A stretch of DNA of 62,873 nt, taken from Desulfuromonadales bacterium (GTDB taxonomy: Bacteria; Desulfobacterota; Desulfuromonadia; Desulfuromonadales; BM103). Position numbers and translations under genes: made by a program. Every line of letters starts with the position of its first letter. Position 1 is the first letter of the stretch. Below, piece after piece: positions 19,103-27,471 of this stretch. The DNA is taken from assembly GCA_023701265.1 (NCBI GenBank), contig JAMPXI010000003.1:1-62873 (forward strand). The letters are read 5' to 3'. Under the pieces are notes generated by a model. It saw only the letters and a program-made list of their open reading frames with translations, did no database searches and was not told where the DNA came from.

Positions 19103-19933
19103 TTACTTGGTCAGCAGGTCGATGAAACCCTGAATGGTCGAAAGCTTGCGCTCCGACTCGGAATAAAGCCGCGAGGAGAAGACCGCCGTCGCCGCGTGTC
19201 CCGCCAGCAGCGAGAACAGTTCGTAGTCGACGCTGGTGAACTTCTCCTTCTGGGTCAGCAGCTTGTAGATCACGATGACGCCAATGACATGCTCCTTGAT
19301 CTTGAGCGGAATGCAGACCATCGGGTTGAGGAAATCGCGCTGGTACTCTTCCATGCTCTCGATGAAGTAGTTTTCCCCGCTCTTCACCGAGCCGCCGATA
19401 ATCCCCGAACCAACGCCGACGGAAGGCAACTGGCCGAGTTCCAGCCCTTCGCAGGCAATCGGCTCCAGGCGGTTGGTCTTCTCGTCGAGCAGGAGCAGAC
19501 CGAACTCCTCGGCTCCGATCAGGTTGATGACGATCTCGAGGATGATCTGCGTCACTTCCTTGAAGTCGAGGGTCGAGTGCAGCTGGTAGGAGGCGATGTA
19601 GAGATTGGCGAGCATGTTGTTCTCTTCCTCGATCTCCACATAGCGGTTGGCAAAGTCCTGATTCTCTTCTTCCGCACGCCGGACCCGGCCAAGAATTTCC
19701 GCCTTCTCCTGTTCGAGTTCTTCGATCTTCTTCAGCAGACGGGCCGAATCCTGGGACAACACCGTGCCGCCGACCTGGTCGCACTCCTTGAGAGACTCTT
19801 CGAGCTTGACGATGCGGAAGCGCAGGCGCTCGTTCTCCTTGAGCAGATCCTGGGTGAACTCCGCCCCCTTCTTGAACATCTGCAGAAAATCTTCGGCGCG
19901 GTTGAGGTTGCTCTTGTCGTCTGATTGGCTCAT
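19103..19933 (-). CDS. Coiled-coil plus GAF-domain protein of the chemosensory operon
   Basis: 276 residues. Residues 1-110 are strongly helical and charged with heptad spacing (LLKENERLRFRIVKLEESL; KKIEELEQEKAEILGRV), and residues 115-270 form a GAF domain (DFKEVTQIILEIVINLIGAE; FLNPMVCIPLKIKEHVIGVI). There is no transmembrane segment and no HAMP or MCP signalling tip. It sits between cheB and the terminal cheY, and may provide cytoplasmic sensory input in place of a receptor, but that is inference. Confidence 0.8.
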   Translation of the reverse strand: MSQSDDKSNLNRAEDFLQMFKKGAEFTQDLLKENERLRFRIVKLEESLKECDQVGGTVLSQDSARLLKKIEELEQEKAEILGRVRRAEEENQDFANRYVEIEEENNMLANLYIASYQLHSTLDFKEVTQIILEIVINLIGAEEFGLLLLDEKTNRLEPIACEGLELGQLPSVGVGSGIIGGSVKSGENYFIESMEEYQRDFLNPMVCIPLKIKEHVIGVIVIYKLLTQKEKFTSVDYELFSLLAGHAATAVFSSRLYSESERKLSTIQGFIDLLTK

Positions 19934-20026
19934 AATCTGCTCCCACTGCCGGCCTCCCGGGGCAAACCGGGGAAGAAATCGCTGAATAATAGCAATCCCG
20001 GGGAAAAATATCCAGCGGAATGCTCG

Positions 20027-21121
20027 TCAGGGAGCAACCCGGCAGTGCCGGAGGATCTCCCGGCACATCGCCGGCAAGGGAACGACCGCATTGACCTTGC
20101 CGGTGGCGATCGCTTCCTTGGGCATGCCGAACACCACGCAGCTATCCTCGTCCTCGGCCAGGACGCTCCCACCATGGTCCTTGACCGCCTGAACCCCCCG
20201 GGCACCGTCATTGCCCATCCCCGTCAGCACCACGCCCAGCAACCGCGGACCGAAGACCGGCGCCGCCGTGGTGAACAGAACATCGGCCGAGGGGATGTAG
20301 CGCTGATGAGCCTTTGGTGCGGTCACCTTGACGATCGCCTCCCCGCCACGGCGAAAGACCTCGAGATTGAAACCTCCCGGAGCGATCAGCACCTGGTTCG
20401 GCCGGATCGCGTCACCGTCGGCTGCTTCACGGATATCCAGAGCCGAGAACCGGTTCAGGCGGTCGGCAAAAGCCCGCGTAAAATCCGGGGGCATGTGCTG
20501 GGCAACGGCAAAGCCGACCGGAATGGGTTCCTGGATCGAAGAGAAGATGGTCTGCAGGGCCGGCGGGCCTCCGGTCGAAGAACCGATGACCACCATCGGA
20601 AAGTCTTTCCCCGCCGGGGCCGGAGCCGGGGCCGGGGCCGCCGTCGGACGCGGCGGTTGCGGCTCGATGCGGCGCGGCACCGCGATCGGCTGGCGACGTT
20701 CGAGGATGGTACGCAGGTTCGCCTTGGTCACTTCCCGGACCTTTTCCAGCAACTCATCGCGGATATCCATCAGGACCGGGCTGACCCGGGCGGAAGGCTT
20801 GGGGACGAATTCGACGGCACCAAGTTCGAGGGCCTTGAAGACATCTTCGTCATTGGAACGCGAGGAGACGACGATGATCGGCGTCGGTTGCTTCTGCATC
20901 ACGATCCGCAGCAGGGTAAAACCATCCATGCGCGGCATTTCGAGATCGAGGGTCACCAGGTCGGGCTTGAGGTCGATGACCTTGCGCAGCCCCTCTTCGC
21001 CGTCGCAGGCATAGCCGACCACCTCGACATCCGGCAACGCTTCGAGCATCTTGACGATGGTCCGGCGATTGAACGCCGAATCGTCGATCACCAGGACCCG
21101 GACCCGTACCCGGCCGGTCAT
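20027..21121 (-). CDS. cheB: Chemotaxis protein-glutamate methylesterase CheB
   Basis: 364 residues: an N-terminal receiver (DDSAF; phospho-acceptor Asp59 in VTLDLEMP), a Pro/Ala-rich linker, then the methylesterase domain with catalytic Ser in VIGSSTGGPPAL, His in AQHMPPDFT and Asp in GMGNDGARG. All catalytic residues are present. Its partner cheR is directly upstream with a 4-base overlap. The normal substrate, methylated MCP, is not encoded in this cluster. Confidence 0.95.
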   Translation of the reverse strand: MTGRVRVRVLVIDDSAFNRRTIVKMLEALPDVEVVGYACDGEEGLRKVIDLKPDLVTLDLEMPRMDGFTLLRIVMQKQPTPIIVVSSRSNDEDVFKALELGAVEFVPKPSARVSPVLMDIRDELLEKVREVTKANLRTILERRQPIAVPRRIEPQPPRPTAAPAPAPAPAGKDFPMVVIGSSTGGPPALQTIFSSIQEPIPVGFAVAQHMPPDFTRAFADRLNRFSALDIREAADGDAIRPNQVLIAPGGFNLEVFRRGGEAIVKVTAPKAHQRYIPSADVLFTTAAPVFGPRLLGVVLTGMGNDGARGVQAVKDHGGSVLAEDEDSCVVFGMPKEAIATGKVNAVVPLPAMCREILRHCRVAP

Positions 21122-21999
21122 GGCTTCGCTCCCGGGCCGCTGCTGTCCCCCTGCTTCTGGTAGACCATGTCGTTCTTGAAATGCCGCAGGCGAAAAGCCG
21201 TGGTGACATTGATCAGCGATTCCGAATGCCCGAGCAGGAGGAAGCCGTCAGGCTGCAGCCGCTGGTGAAAGGTCTCGACCACCTTCTTCTTGCCGTTCAG
21301 GTCAAAGTAGATGATGACATTGCGGCAGAAGATGACATCCATGCGCCCGAGCAGAGCCACCCGGGAGGTCTCGAACAGGTTGAGGTGGCTGATCGTGACC
21401 AGGCTGCGGACCTCGTCCCGGACACGGGCCCGGCCATCGGGCTCAAGCGTGAAGAAGCGCTGCCGGCAGGAGTCGTCGGTCGTACGGAAGGCCGACTCGC
21501 CATAGATCCCCTGGCGGGCCATCTGCAATACCCGCTGGCTGATATCGGTCCCGACCACCTCGACCCGCCAGTTGCGCAGCCAGGGCTGATCGAGCAGGAT
21601 CATGGCGATCGTGTACGGTTCTTCGCCGGAGGAGCAACCGGCACTCCAGATGCGCAACTGGAGATTGCCTGCCCTCTCCTTGCGGGCGCGCAGCTCCGGA
21701 AGGATCTCTTCCCGGAAAGTGCGCAGCTGGAAATCCTCGCGAAAGAAATAGGTCTCGTTGGTCGTCAGCAGATCGATGACTTCCGTCAGCTCCTGATCCT
21801 TGGCAGGGCTGTAGCGCAGCAGGTAATAGTAGTCCTTGAAGGTCTTGAGATTGTGCAGGGGCAGGCGTTTCGCCAGGCGTTTTTCGAGCAGATACTTGGA
21901 ATCCTCGTTGAAATGCAGCCCGCAGTGCTGATAGACGAAATCGCGGAAGAGCCGAAACTCCTCCAGATTCATCTGGATTTCGGGGCCGAAAAAGAGCAT
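21118..21999 (-). CDS. cheR: CheR-type protein-glutamate methyltransferase
   Basis: 293 residues: an N-terminal helical CheR domain (FRDFVYQHCGLHFNEDSKYLLEKRL) and a SAM-binding domain (RIWSAGCSSGEEPYTIAM; VVGTDISQRVL; DVIFCRNVIIYF; GFLLLGHSES). There is no C-terminal TPR. ATG 21999 is used; a second Met at 21972 is possible because neither has a clear ribosome site. Start lies 5 bases after the HEAT-repeat gene stop. Confidence 0.94.
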   Translation of the reverse strand: MLFFGPEIQMNLEEFRLFRDFVYQHCGLHFNEDSKYLLEKRLAKRLPLHNLKTFKDYYYLLRYSPAKDQELTEVIDLLTTNETYFFREDFQLRTFREEILPELRARKERAGNLQLRIWSAGCSSGEEPYTIAMILLDQPWLRNWRVEVVGTDISQRVLQMARQGIYGESAFRTTDDSCRQRFFTLEPDGRARVRDEVRSLVTISHLNLFETSRVALLGRMDVIFCRNVIIYFDLNGKKKVVETFHQRLQPDGFLLLGHSESLINVTTAFRLRHFKNDMVYQKQGDSSGPGAKP

Positions 22000-22004
22000 G
22001 GCGG

Positions 22005-24023
22005 TCAGGAGGCCGAGAGTTCCTGCAGGGCGCCGCTGATCTGCTGGCGGACCATTTCGTCGGACTCGACGGCCAGGCGCCGTTCGAGCAGCGGCCGTGC
22101 CCGTTCACCCATCAGCTCCGGCAACAGGCGGAGGCAATGAACACGAACGTTCCATGCCGGGTGGTTGACCAGGATTTCAGCATTGGCGGTCAGCCAGGGA
22201 CCGGCGCCGTGGCGGGAGAGCAATCCGAGCGCCACGTTGACCACTTCTTCATCGGGGTGATCGAGCGCCGCACACATCTGCGGGCAGGCGCGCTCGCCGA
22301 GCAGCTCGGCCAGCGTTTCCAGGGCGGCGATGCTCACCAGGCCCACCGGATCGGCAAGCAGCTGACTGATCGTTTCGGCTTCGCCCTCACCGCCGAGCCT
22401 TCCCAGGCTCCGCACCGCCGCGGCACGCACCCAGAGATCCTCATCCCGCAGGGCCAGCCGCAAACCGTCCATGGCTTCAGGGTTGCTGCTGGTGCCGAGG
22501 ATCTCGGCCGCGGCCCGACGAACCTCCAGATCCTCGTCCGTCAGCGCCAGCTGAATGGTCAACAGATAATCGTCGGCAGCGGTTCCGGGAAGCGCCCGGA
22601 TGGCGGCGCGCCTGACCTCCGCGGCGGGATCCTTGAGGGCCATGGCCAGGCGATGGGCAACGGTCCCTTCGTCGAGCCGGCCGAGGACGCCGATGGCCGC
22701 ACTCCGGCGCGCCGGGTCAGCGTCACTCAGCAGCGGCTCGAGCACGGCCAGCATCTCGGTGGGGAAACACCCGCCCAGCGTCCCCAGGGAATGAGCGGCC
22801 GCATCGCGGACATCAGCGCTGGCATGCCGAAGACAGGCCGCCAGGGGCGCAAGTTCGGCAACGCCGCCGAGTCGGCCAAGCGCGTGGGCGGCCATCTGGG
22901 TCAGGCGCAGGTCATCACTGTTCAGGGCGGCATGCAGCAGCGGCAGGGCGCCGGCGCACCGGGCTTCACCGTAAACGTAGGCGAGGTAGGCCTGCTGCAG
23001 CACCGGGGCCCGGCCCCACACCTCGATGGCGGACTGCGGGTGATGCGCGGCGATATTGATCAGCGCCGGCAGTGCGTCACGCTGCAGCGATTCATCGACA
23101 AGGGTCTGGAGCAGCGGCAGAAGCGCGCGCGGGCTGGCCAGCCAGCCCAGGACGCGGACCGCCGCCCGTCGCGAGGCAGCCGGCTGGCCATCCTCCAGAT
23201 AACCGAGCACGGCCTCGACCGTTGCGGAGACATTCTGGCTGGCCAGCACCTGGCGTACCGCTTCCGGATAGCGTTCAGCCAGCGCCACCAGTCCCGACAG
23301 ACTGGCGTCGCGCACATTGCGCATCGGGTCGGTCAGCCCGGCAAGCAGTTCGGCAACCGCCGAGGCATCGCCGACCAGGCCGAGACAGTCGATCAGGGCC
23401 TTGCGCAACAGCTTCTCGTCACGGAATGGCAGCAGGCGGCTCAGGGGCACCGGCATACCGATCTTGCCGAGGGCATCGAGGATGGTAAAGCGCAGCAGAA
23501 CATCGGGATAGCGCATGGCATCGAGCAGTTTCGGCACGGCTTCGCCCGCACGCAGCTTGCCGAGGTTCTCCGCAGCGGCCGCACGGACATTGCCATCCTC
23601 GTCATCAAGCGCTTCCAGAAGCTTGGGAACAGCGCGCGGATCGGCAATCTCGCCAAGAATGTCGACGATGAACTTGCGCACGTCGTGGTCGGGACAACGC
23701 GCCTGATCGAGCAGCATCGGCACGGCATCGCGACCCATGCGCACCAGGATGTCGACCGCGGCATTGCGCAGCCCGGCATTCTCCTCGGCGTGCAGCAGTT
23801 CGATGATTTCTCCAACCAGCCCCAGGTTGGCCGGCAGACGCAGGAAGAGGTCGGTCGCCTCCTTGCGCACCCGCCAGCTGACATCGCCAAAGCCCTGGAA
23901 TACCAGATCGAGAAGACTCCCGGCAGCTTCCGGAGTGAGCGAACGAATCCCCTCGAGGCGGGCCTCCTCGTCGGCGGAGGCCATCAGCGCCGCGATCTTT
24001 TCCCTGCTGTTTGCCGTGGTCAC
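22005..24023 (-). CDS. Large HEAT-repeat (PBS-lyase type) protein in the chemosensory operon
   Basis: 672 residues composed almost entirely of roughly 31-residue helical repeats of the PBS-lyase HEAT type: units such as DHDVRKFIVDILGEIADPRA, DEDGNVRAAAAENLGKLRAG and DEDLWVRAAAVRSLGRLGGE recur about twenty times. No catalytic domain, signal or membrane segment is visible, so it is probably a cytoplasmic scaffold. It lies between the zinc-ribbon response regulator and cheR. Its partner is unknown. Confidence 0.88.
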   Translation of the reverse strand: MTTANSREKIAALMASADEEARLEGIRSLTPEAAGSLLDLVFQGFGDVSWRVRKEATDLFLRLPANLGLVGEIIELLHAEENAGLRNAAVDILVRMGRDAVPMLLDQARCPDHDVRKFIVDILGEIADPRAVPKLLEALDDEDGNVRAAAAENLGKLRAGEAVPKLLDAMRYPDVLLRFTILDALGKIGMPVPLSRLLPFRDEKLLRKALIDCLGLVGDASAVAELLAGLTDPMRNVRDASLSGLVALAERYPEAVRQVLASQNVSATVEAVLGYLEDGQPAASRRAAVRVLGWLASPRALLPLLQTLVDESLQRDALPALINIAAHHPQSAIEVWGRAPVLQQAYLAYVYGEARCAGALPLLHAALNSDDLRLTQMAAHALGRLGGVAELAPLAACLRHASADVRDAAAHSLGTLGGCFPTEMLAVLEPLLSDADPARRSAAIGVLGRLDEGTVAHRLAMALKDPAAEVRRAAIRALPGTAADDYLLTIQLALTDEDLEVRRAAAEILGTSSNPEAMDGLRLALRDEDLWVRAAAVRSLGRLGGEGEAETISQLLADPVGLVSIAALETLAELLGERACPQMCAALDHPDEEVVNVALGLLSRHGAGPWLTANAEILVNHPAWNVRVHCLRLLPELMGERARPLLERRLAVESDEMVRQQISGALQELSAS

Positions 24024-24036
24024 CGCAACCCTCCGC

Positions 24037-24954
24037 TCAGAGGTTCAATTCGCCGCGGCGGCGTTCCAGCAAGTCGATGAACGCCGCTTCAAGGATTTTA
24101 GCCTGCTGGATGCGCTCGTCTGGGAAGCGTTCCCGAAACAGCTTGCGCGCCTCCTGGACCTCGACCGAGAGCAGCTCCGCCCAATTGCCGCCGCGGATCC
24201 CTTCATCGACCCGCTCCTGATAATAGAGGGCGATATCCGAAACGATAATCCGGGCCAGGCGACGGGCTCGCTCGCTGTCGGGGATCTCACCGTCGCTGCC
24301 GACCTGGCGGTCTTCCGCCGACTGAATCTTCTCGTTGACCAGATGGATGTAGTCGAGCGACTGATCGGCGGCTTCCTGCTTCGACAGAATCTTGCCCGCC
24401 TGTTCCTCTTCCTGCGGGGCCGGTGCCGTCACTGGTGCCGCACCGACCGCCAGGCGATTCACCTTGGGAATCAAATCATCCGGAATGTGGTGCTTTTCAA
24501 TATAGTCGTCGGCCCCGTAAAGCGACGTGGGAGACCGCTTGTAAGCCATCTTGTTGTACACCGAGGAAAGGAGAATGATCTTCACCCCCCCCAGGCCGGG
24601 ACGGCGGCGCACCTTGTCGACCACTTCGAAGGCATAGAGCCCCTGCAGCGCGACATCGACCACGGCAACCTGGGGCGGGGTCGCGTCCATCATTTTCAAG
24701 ACGGTCTCGCCATCATGTCCGACCAGGCACTGCATGCCGGCCCGCTCCAGAATTCCGCAGATGGTGCCGCACAATTCGTGATCGGTATGGGCGATCATGA
24801 CCTGGGTTCCCGGCAATTCGGCCCCGCCGCGGCGCGGCAGTTCAACCTTGAAGGGGGCGCGGCAGCGCGCACAACGGAGAGTCAGACGCTTTCCGGCGAG
24901 TTTTTCCCGGTCGATCCGGAAACGGGCCGCACATGCAGGACAGAAGACAATCAT
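24037..24954 (-). CDS. Zinc-ribbon response regulator
   Basis: 305 residues. The N-terminus is an MJ0042-type zinc finger (CPAC at 5-8, CARC at 28-31). A receiver-like domain follows (about 50-170), with candidate phospho-acceptor Asp100 in VAVVDVALQGL, although the usual acidic pair reads HTDHE, and the Lys-equivalent is in DDYIEKHH. Residues after 230 form a helical domain (IIVSDIALYYQERVDEGIRGG; RKLFRERFPDERIQQAKILE). No DNA-binding motif is obvious. Known domains combined in an unusual order; the output is unknown. Confidence 0.8.
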   Translation of the reverse strand: MIVFCPACAARFRIDREKLAGKRLTLRCARCRAPFKVELPRRGGAELPGTQVMIAHTDHELCGTICGILERAGMQCLVGHDGETVLKMMDATPPQVAVVDVALQGLYAFEVVDKVRRRPGLGGVKIILLSSVYNKMAYKRSPTSLYGADDYIEKHHIPDDLIPKVNRLAVGAAPVTAPAPQEEEQAGKILSKQEAADQSLDYIHLVNEKIQSAEDRQVGSDGEIPDSERARRLARIIVSDIALYYQERVDEGIRGGNWAELLSVEVQEARKLFRERFPDERIQQAKILEAAFIDLLERRRGELNL

Positions 24955-25032
24955 TCAAACGACCTCGGTGGGGACTTCAACGACGGAGGGGAATCGGCAA
25001 CCGGTTTATGCATCCGGAGTCAGGGATATGCA

Positions 25033-25530
25033 TCACTCCAGCTTCTGCAGGGCAATCTGTTCATCGGTCGAGAGGATCCGATCCAGATCGAGGACCATCA
25101 CCAGGTCGTCGCCGCGGCGGGCCACGCCGAGGAAGAACTCGGCTTCCGGCCCCTTGAGAAATTGCGGGGCCGGCGCAACATCCTGGCGGCCGCAGCGGCG
25201 AACCTCAAGAACCTCATCGACCAGCAGGCCGACAATCCTGCCGCTGACCGAACAGATGATGATCCGGTTCTTGCGGTTTTCCTCGCCGCAGGGCTGATCG
25301 AAACGTTTGCGCAGATCGGCCACCGGGATGACGGCACCGCGCAGGTTGATGACCCCTTCGATAAAACGCGGCGCCTTGGGAATCACCGTCAGTTTCTGCG
25401 GCCGGATGATTTCACGGATACTCATGATGTCGAGTGCGTACAACTCGCCACCGACCCGGAAACAAGCCAACTGTACTTCCTGGCGCTCCGTCCCGCCGGC
25501 GTCGGAGGACATCGAAACCTGTGCGATCAT
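25033..25530 (-). CDS. cheW: CheW-like coupling protein (first copy)
   Basis: 165 residues, a single CheW domain: VQLACFRVGGELYALDIMSIREII, PRFIEGVINLRGAVIPVADLRKRF, IICSVSGRIVGLLVDEVLEV. These are the canonical beta-barrel motifs including the NLRG receptor/CheA contact. Its presence beside a second, longer CheW suggests two coupling arrangements for one CheA. Confidence 0.92.
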   Translation of the reverse strand: MIAQVSMSSDAGGTERQEVQLACFRVGGELYALDIMSIREIIRPQKLTVIPKAPRFIEGVINLRGAVIPVADLRKRFDQPCGEENRKNRIIICSVSGRIVGLLVDEVLEVRRCGRQDVAPAPQFLKGPEAEFFLGVARRGDDLVMVLDLDRILSTDEQIALQKLE

Positions 25531-25540
25531 CGCCTTGTGC

Positions 25541-25909
25541 TCAGGTCAAAAAGCGTTGGATGGTCTCGATCACCATGGCCGATTTGAACGGCTTGGTGAT
25601 ATACCAGTCGGCGCCGACCTGTTCGCCCCGGGCCATATCCTCGCGGCTTTTCTTGGCCGTCAGCATGATGACCGGAATATGCTTGGTCGCATCGTTGTTC
25701 TTAATCTGGCGGCAGACCTCGAAACCGTCGATTTCCGGAAGCATGATGTCGAGAAGCACCAGATCGGGCTTCATGCTGCCGATGGCATCCAGGGCCGCCT
25801 GCCCATCGGCAACGCCCTTGACCTCGTACCCCCGGGAGGTCAGCAGAATACTCTCCAGCTTGAGCAAGCTTTCCTCATCCTCGACGATCAGAATCTTCTT
25901 TTTCGACAC
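25541..25909 (-). CDS. Single-domain response regulator (receiver only)
   Basis: 122 residues. Acidic pair ED (10-11), phospho-acceptor Asp54 in LVLLDIMLPEIDGFEVC, switch Thr (VIMLTAKKSRED) and Lys in YITKPFKS. This spelling (DIMLPEIDGFEV, EDMARGEQVGADWYITKPF) is closer to the PleD/gliding type of receiver than to flagellar CheY. It is located between the two cheW genes. Confidence 0.88.
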   Translation of the reverse strand: MSKKKILIVEDEESLLKLESILLTSRGYEVKGVADGQAALDAIGSMKPDLVLLDIMLPEIDGFEVCRQIKNNDATKHIPVIMLTAKKSREDMARGEQVGADWYITKPFKSAMVIETIQRFLT

Positions 25910-25928
25910 GTCCGGCTCCTTTCAGCAA

Positions 25929-26639
25929 TCAGGCCATTGCCACGTCAAGCACACTGGCCAGGTTTAAAAGAATAATCATGCGCCCTTGATAGCGCCCCAC
26001 CCCATTCACCAAATTCCGGTCGACTCCGGACAGAACCGCGGGCGGCGGCTCGACCTTGTCGGCGGCAAGTTTTATCACCTGGTTGATGCTGTCCACCAGC
26101 AAACCGGCGACGACATCCCCTTCCCTGCAGACGACGATGCGCGATGCGGCAGTAAGATGCATCTCGCCCAAGCTGAACCTGCGGCGCAGGTCAAACACCG
26201 GAACGACCACCCCACGCAGCGAAATCAGGCCCAGAATAAACTCGGGAACCCGAGGGATATCGGTATATTCTCGCGGTTTGATTATCTCGCTAATTCGCGC
26301 AATGTCCAGTGCATATTCTTCGGGACCGAGCTGAAAAGCCAGGAACTGGGACAAGCCTTCGTCTTCCCGGGCTTCCTGGGACGCCAGGGCGGTCTGGTAG
26401 TCCTCCTGGCTGGCGAACTGCACGCCACCCGTCGCCGCAAAAAGCCGGTCCAGACCCGATGCGGCAGCGTCCGTCCCGGGTGCCGGCGGATAGTCGGCAA
26501 AGACCTCTCCCGGCGGCAGTTCGGCGGTCGGCTCGGCCACCGTTTCCAGGCTGGTTTCCAGTACGGCAACCGGCGATGGCTCCCTTGCGGACCCGCCGGT
26601 TTTCCCCTTGGCTTTTCTACGGATTTCAGCAATGTCCAT
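25929..26639 (-). CDS. cheW: CheW-like coupling protein with N-terminal extension
   Basis: 236 residues: a low-complexity N-terminal extension of about 95 residues starting MDIAEIRRKAKGKTGG, then a CheW domain (FLAFQLGPEEYALDIARISEII; PEFILGLISLRGVVVPVFDLRRRF; VVAGLLVDSINQV). The extension has no recognisable domain and may act as a tether to another component. It follows the ATPase gene. Confidence 0.9.
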   Translation of the reverse strand: MDIAEIRRKAKGKTGGSAREPSPVAVLETSLETVAEPTAELPPGEVFADYPPAPGTDAAASGLDRLFAATGGVQFASQEDYQTALASQEAREDEGLSQFLAFQLGPEEYALDIARISEIIKPREYTDIPRVPEFILGLISLRGVVVPVFDLRRRFSLGEMHLTAASRIVVCREGDVVAGLLVDSINQVIKLAADKVEPPPAVLSGVDRNLVNGVGRYQGRMIILLNLASVLDVAMA

Positions 26640-26658
26640 GATTGTCGATCATCCCGTC

Positions 26659-27471
26659 TCAGCCAAGTGGCAGGTTTTCCAGTTCGAGCATGACGCTTTC
26701 CAGCACGGCTTCGTCGATCAGCCGCGCCTCGCGCCCGAACCCTTCGAGCAGGGCCAGCGATGCGGCATGGTTGATCTTGCGGGGGATCCCCCGGGAGTAC
26801 CGGTACAGCTGATCGATGGCCCCCGCGTTGAACAAGCCCGGCGCGCCGCCGGCCGTCACGATCCGAAAATCAAGATACTCCGCCAATTCTGCCCGATCAA
26901 GCGGCTGCAGGTCATACTGCATGCCGATCCGCTGCCGCAACGGCTCATAGGCCCGGTGTCTGAGCCGCTGCCGCAGTTCGCCCTGACCGATCAGCACGAC
27001 ACAGAGCAGATTCCGGTCATCAAGCTGAAAGTTGGTCAACAGGCGAATCTCGTCGAACGTTTCCTTGTGAGGCACCAGTTGCGCCTCATCGACCACCAGC
27101 ACCGGACAGATCCCCTGCTCGTAAAAACCGTAGAGCGACTCGCCGATCTGTTCCAGCAGGTCGGTTTTGAACCGTGCCGGGTCCGCGATGCCCAGCCGCA
27201 GCGCCAGGCTGCGCAGAAACTCCAGCGGCGTCAGGCGCGGGTTGATGATCAGCATGACCCGGTACTGTTCGTCGAGTGTGTCGGTCAGCGCCCGGGACAG
27301 CGTGGTCTTCCCGCAGCCGATCTCTCCGGTGAGTAGCACGATGTCGCGCTCCTCGACTGCGTACTGCAGGCGCGCCAAGGCCTCGCGGTGGCAGCGGCTC
27401 AGAAAGAGAAAGCGCGGATCAGGGGTCTTGCTGAACGGCCGCTCGCGAAAACCGTAGAACGTTTCATACAT
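26659..27471 (-). CDS. ExeA/GspA-type AAA ATPase inside the chemosensory operon
   Basis: 270 residues. MYETFYGFRERPFSKTPDPRF is the ExeA/GspA family opening; Walker A is LTGEIGCGKTTLSRAL (near 46-55) and Walker B is VLVVDEAQLV. A helical lid follows (YRYSRGIPRKINHAASLALL). Relatives serve type II secretion assembly or chromosome-associated roles; this one lacks the C-terminal membrane and peptidoglycan-binding part of GspA. ATG 27471 overlaps the cheA stop by 8 bases, implying tight coupling with CheA. Confidence 0.88.
   Translation of the reverse strand: MYETFYGFRERPFSKTPDPRFLFLSRCHREALARLQYAVEERDIVLLTGEIGCGKTTLSRALTDTLDEQYRVMLIINPRLTPLEFLRSLALRLGIADPARFKTDLLEQIGESLYGFYEQGICPVLVVDEAQLVPHKETFDEIRLLTNFQLDDRNLLCVVLIGQGELRQRLRHRAYEPLRQRIGMQYDLQPLDRAELAEYLDFRIVTAGGAPGLFNAGAIDQLYRYSRGIPRKINHAASLALLEGFGREARLIDEAVLESVMLELENLPLG

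Noticed and set aside
22137-24080. Plus-strand frame of 647 codons opposite the HEAT gene
   Set aside because: Mirror of a repetitive GC-rich gene; the HEAT frame carries the clear repeats.
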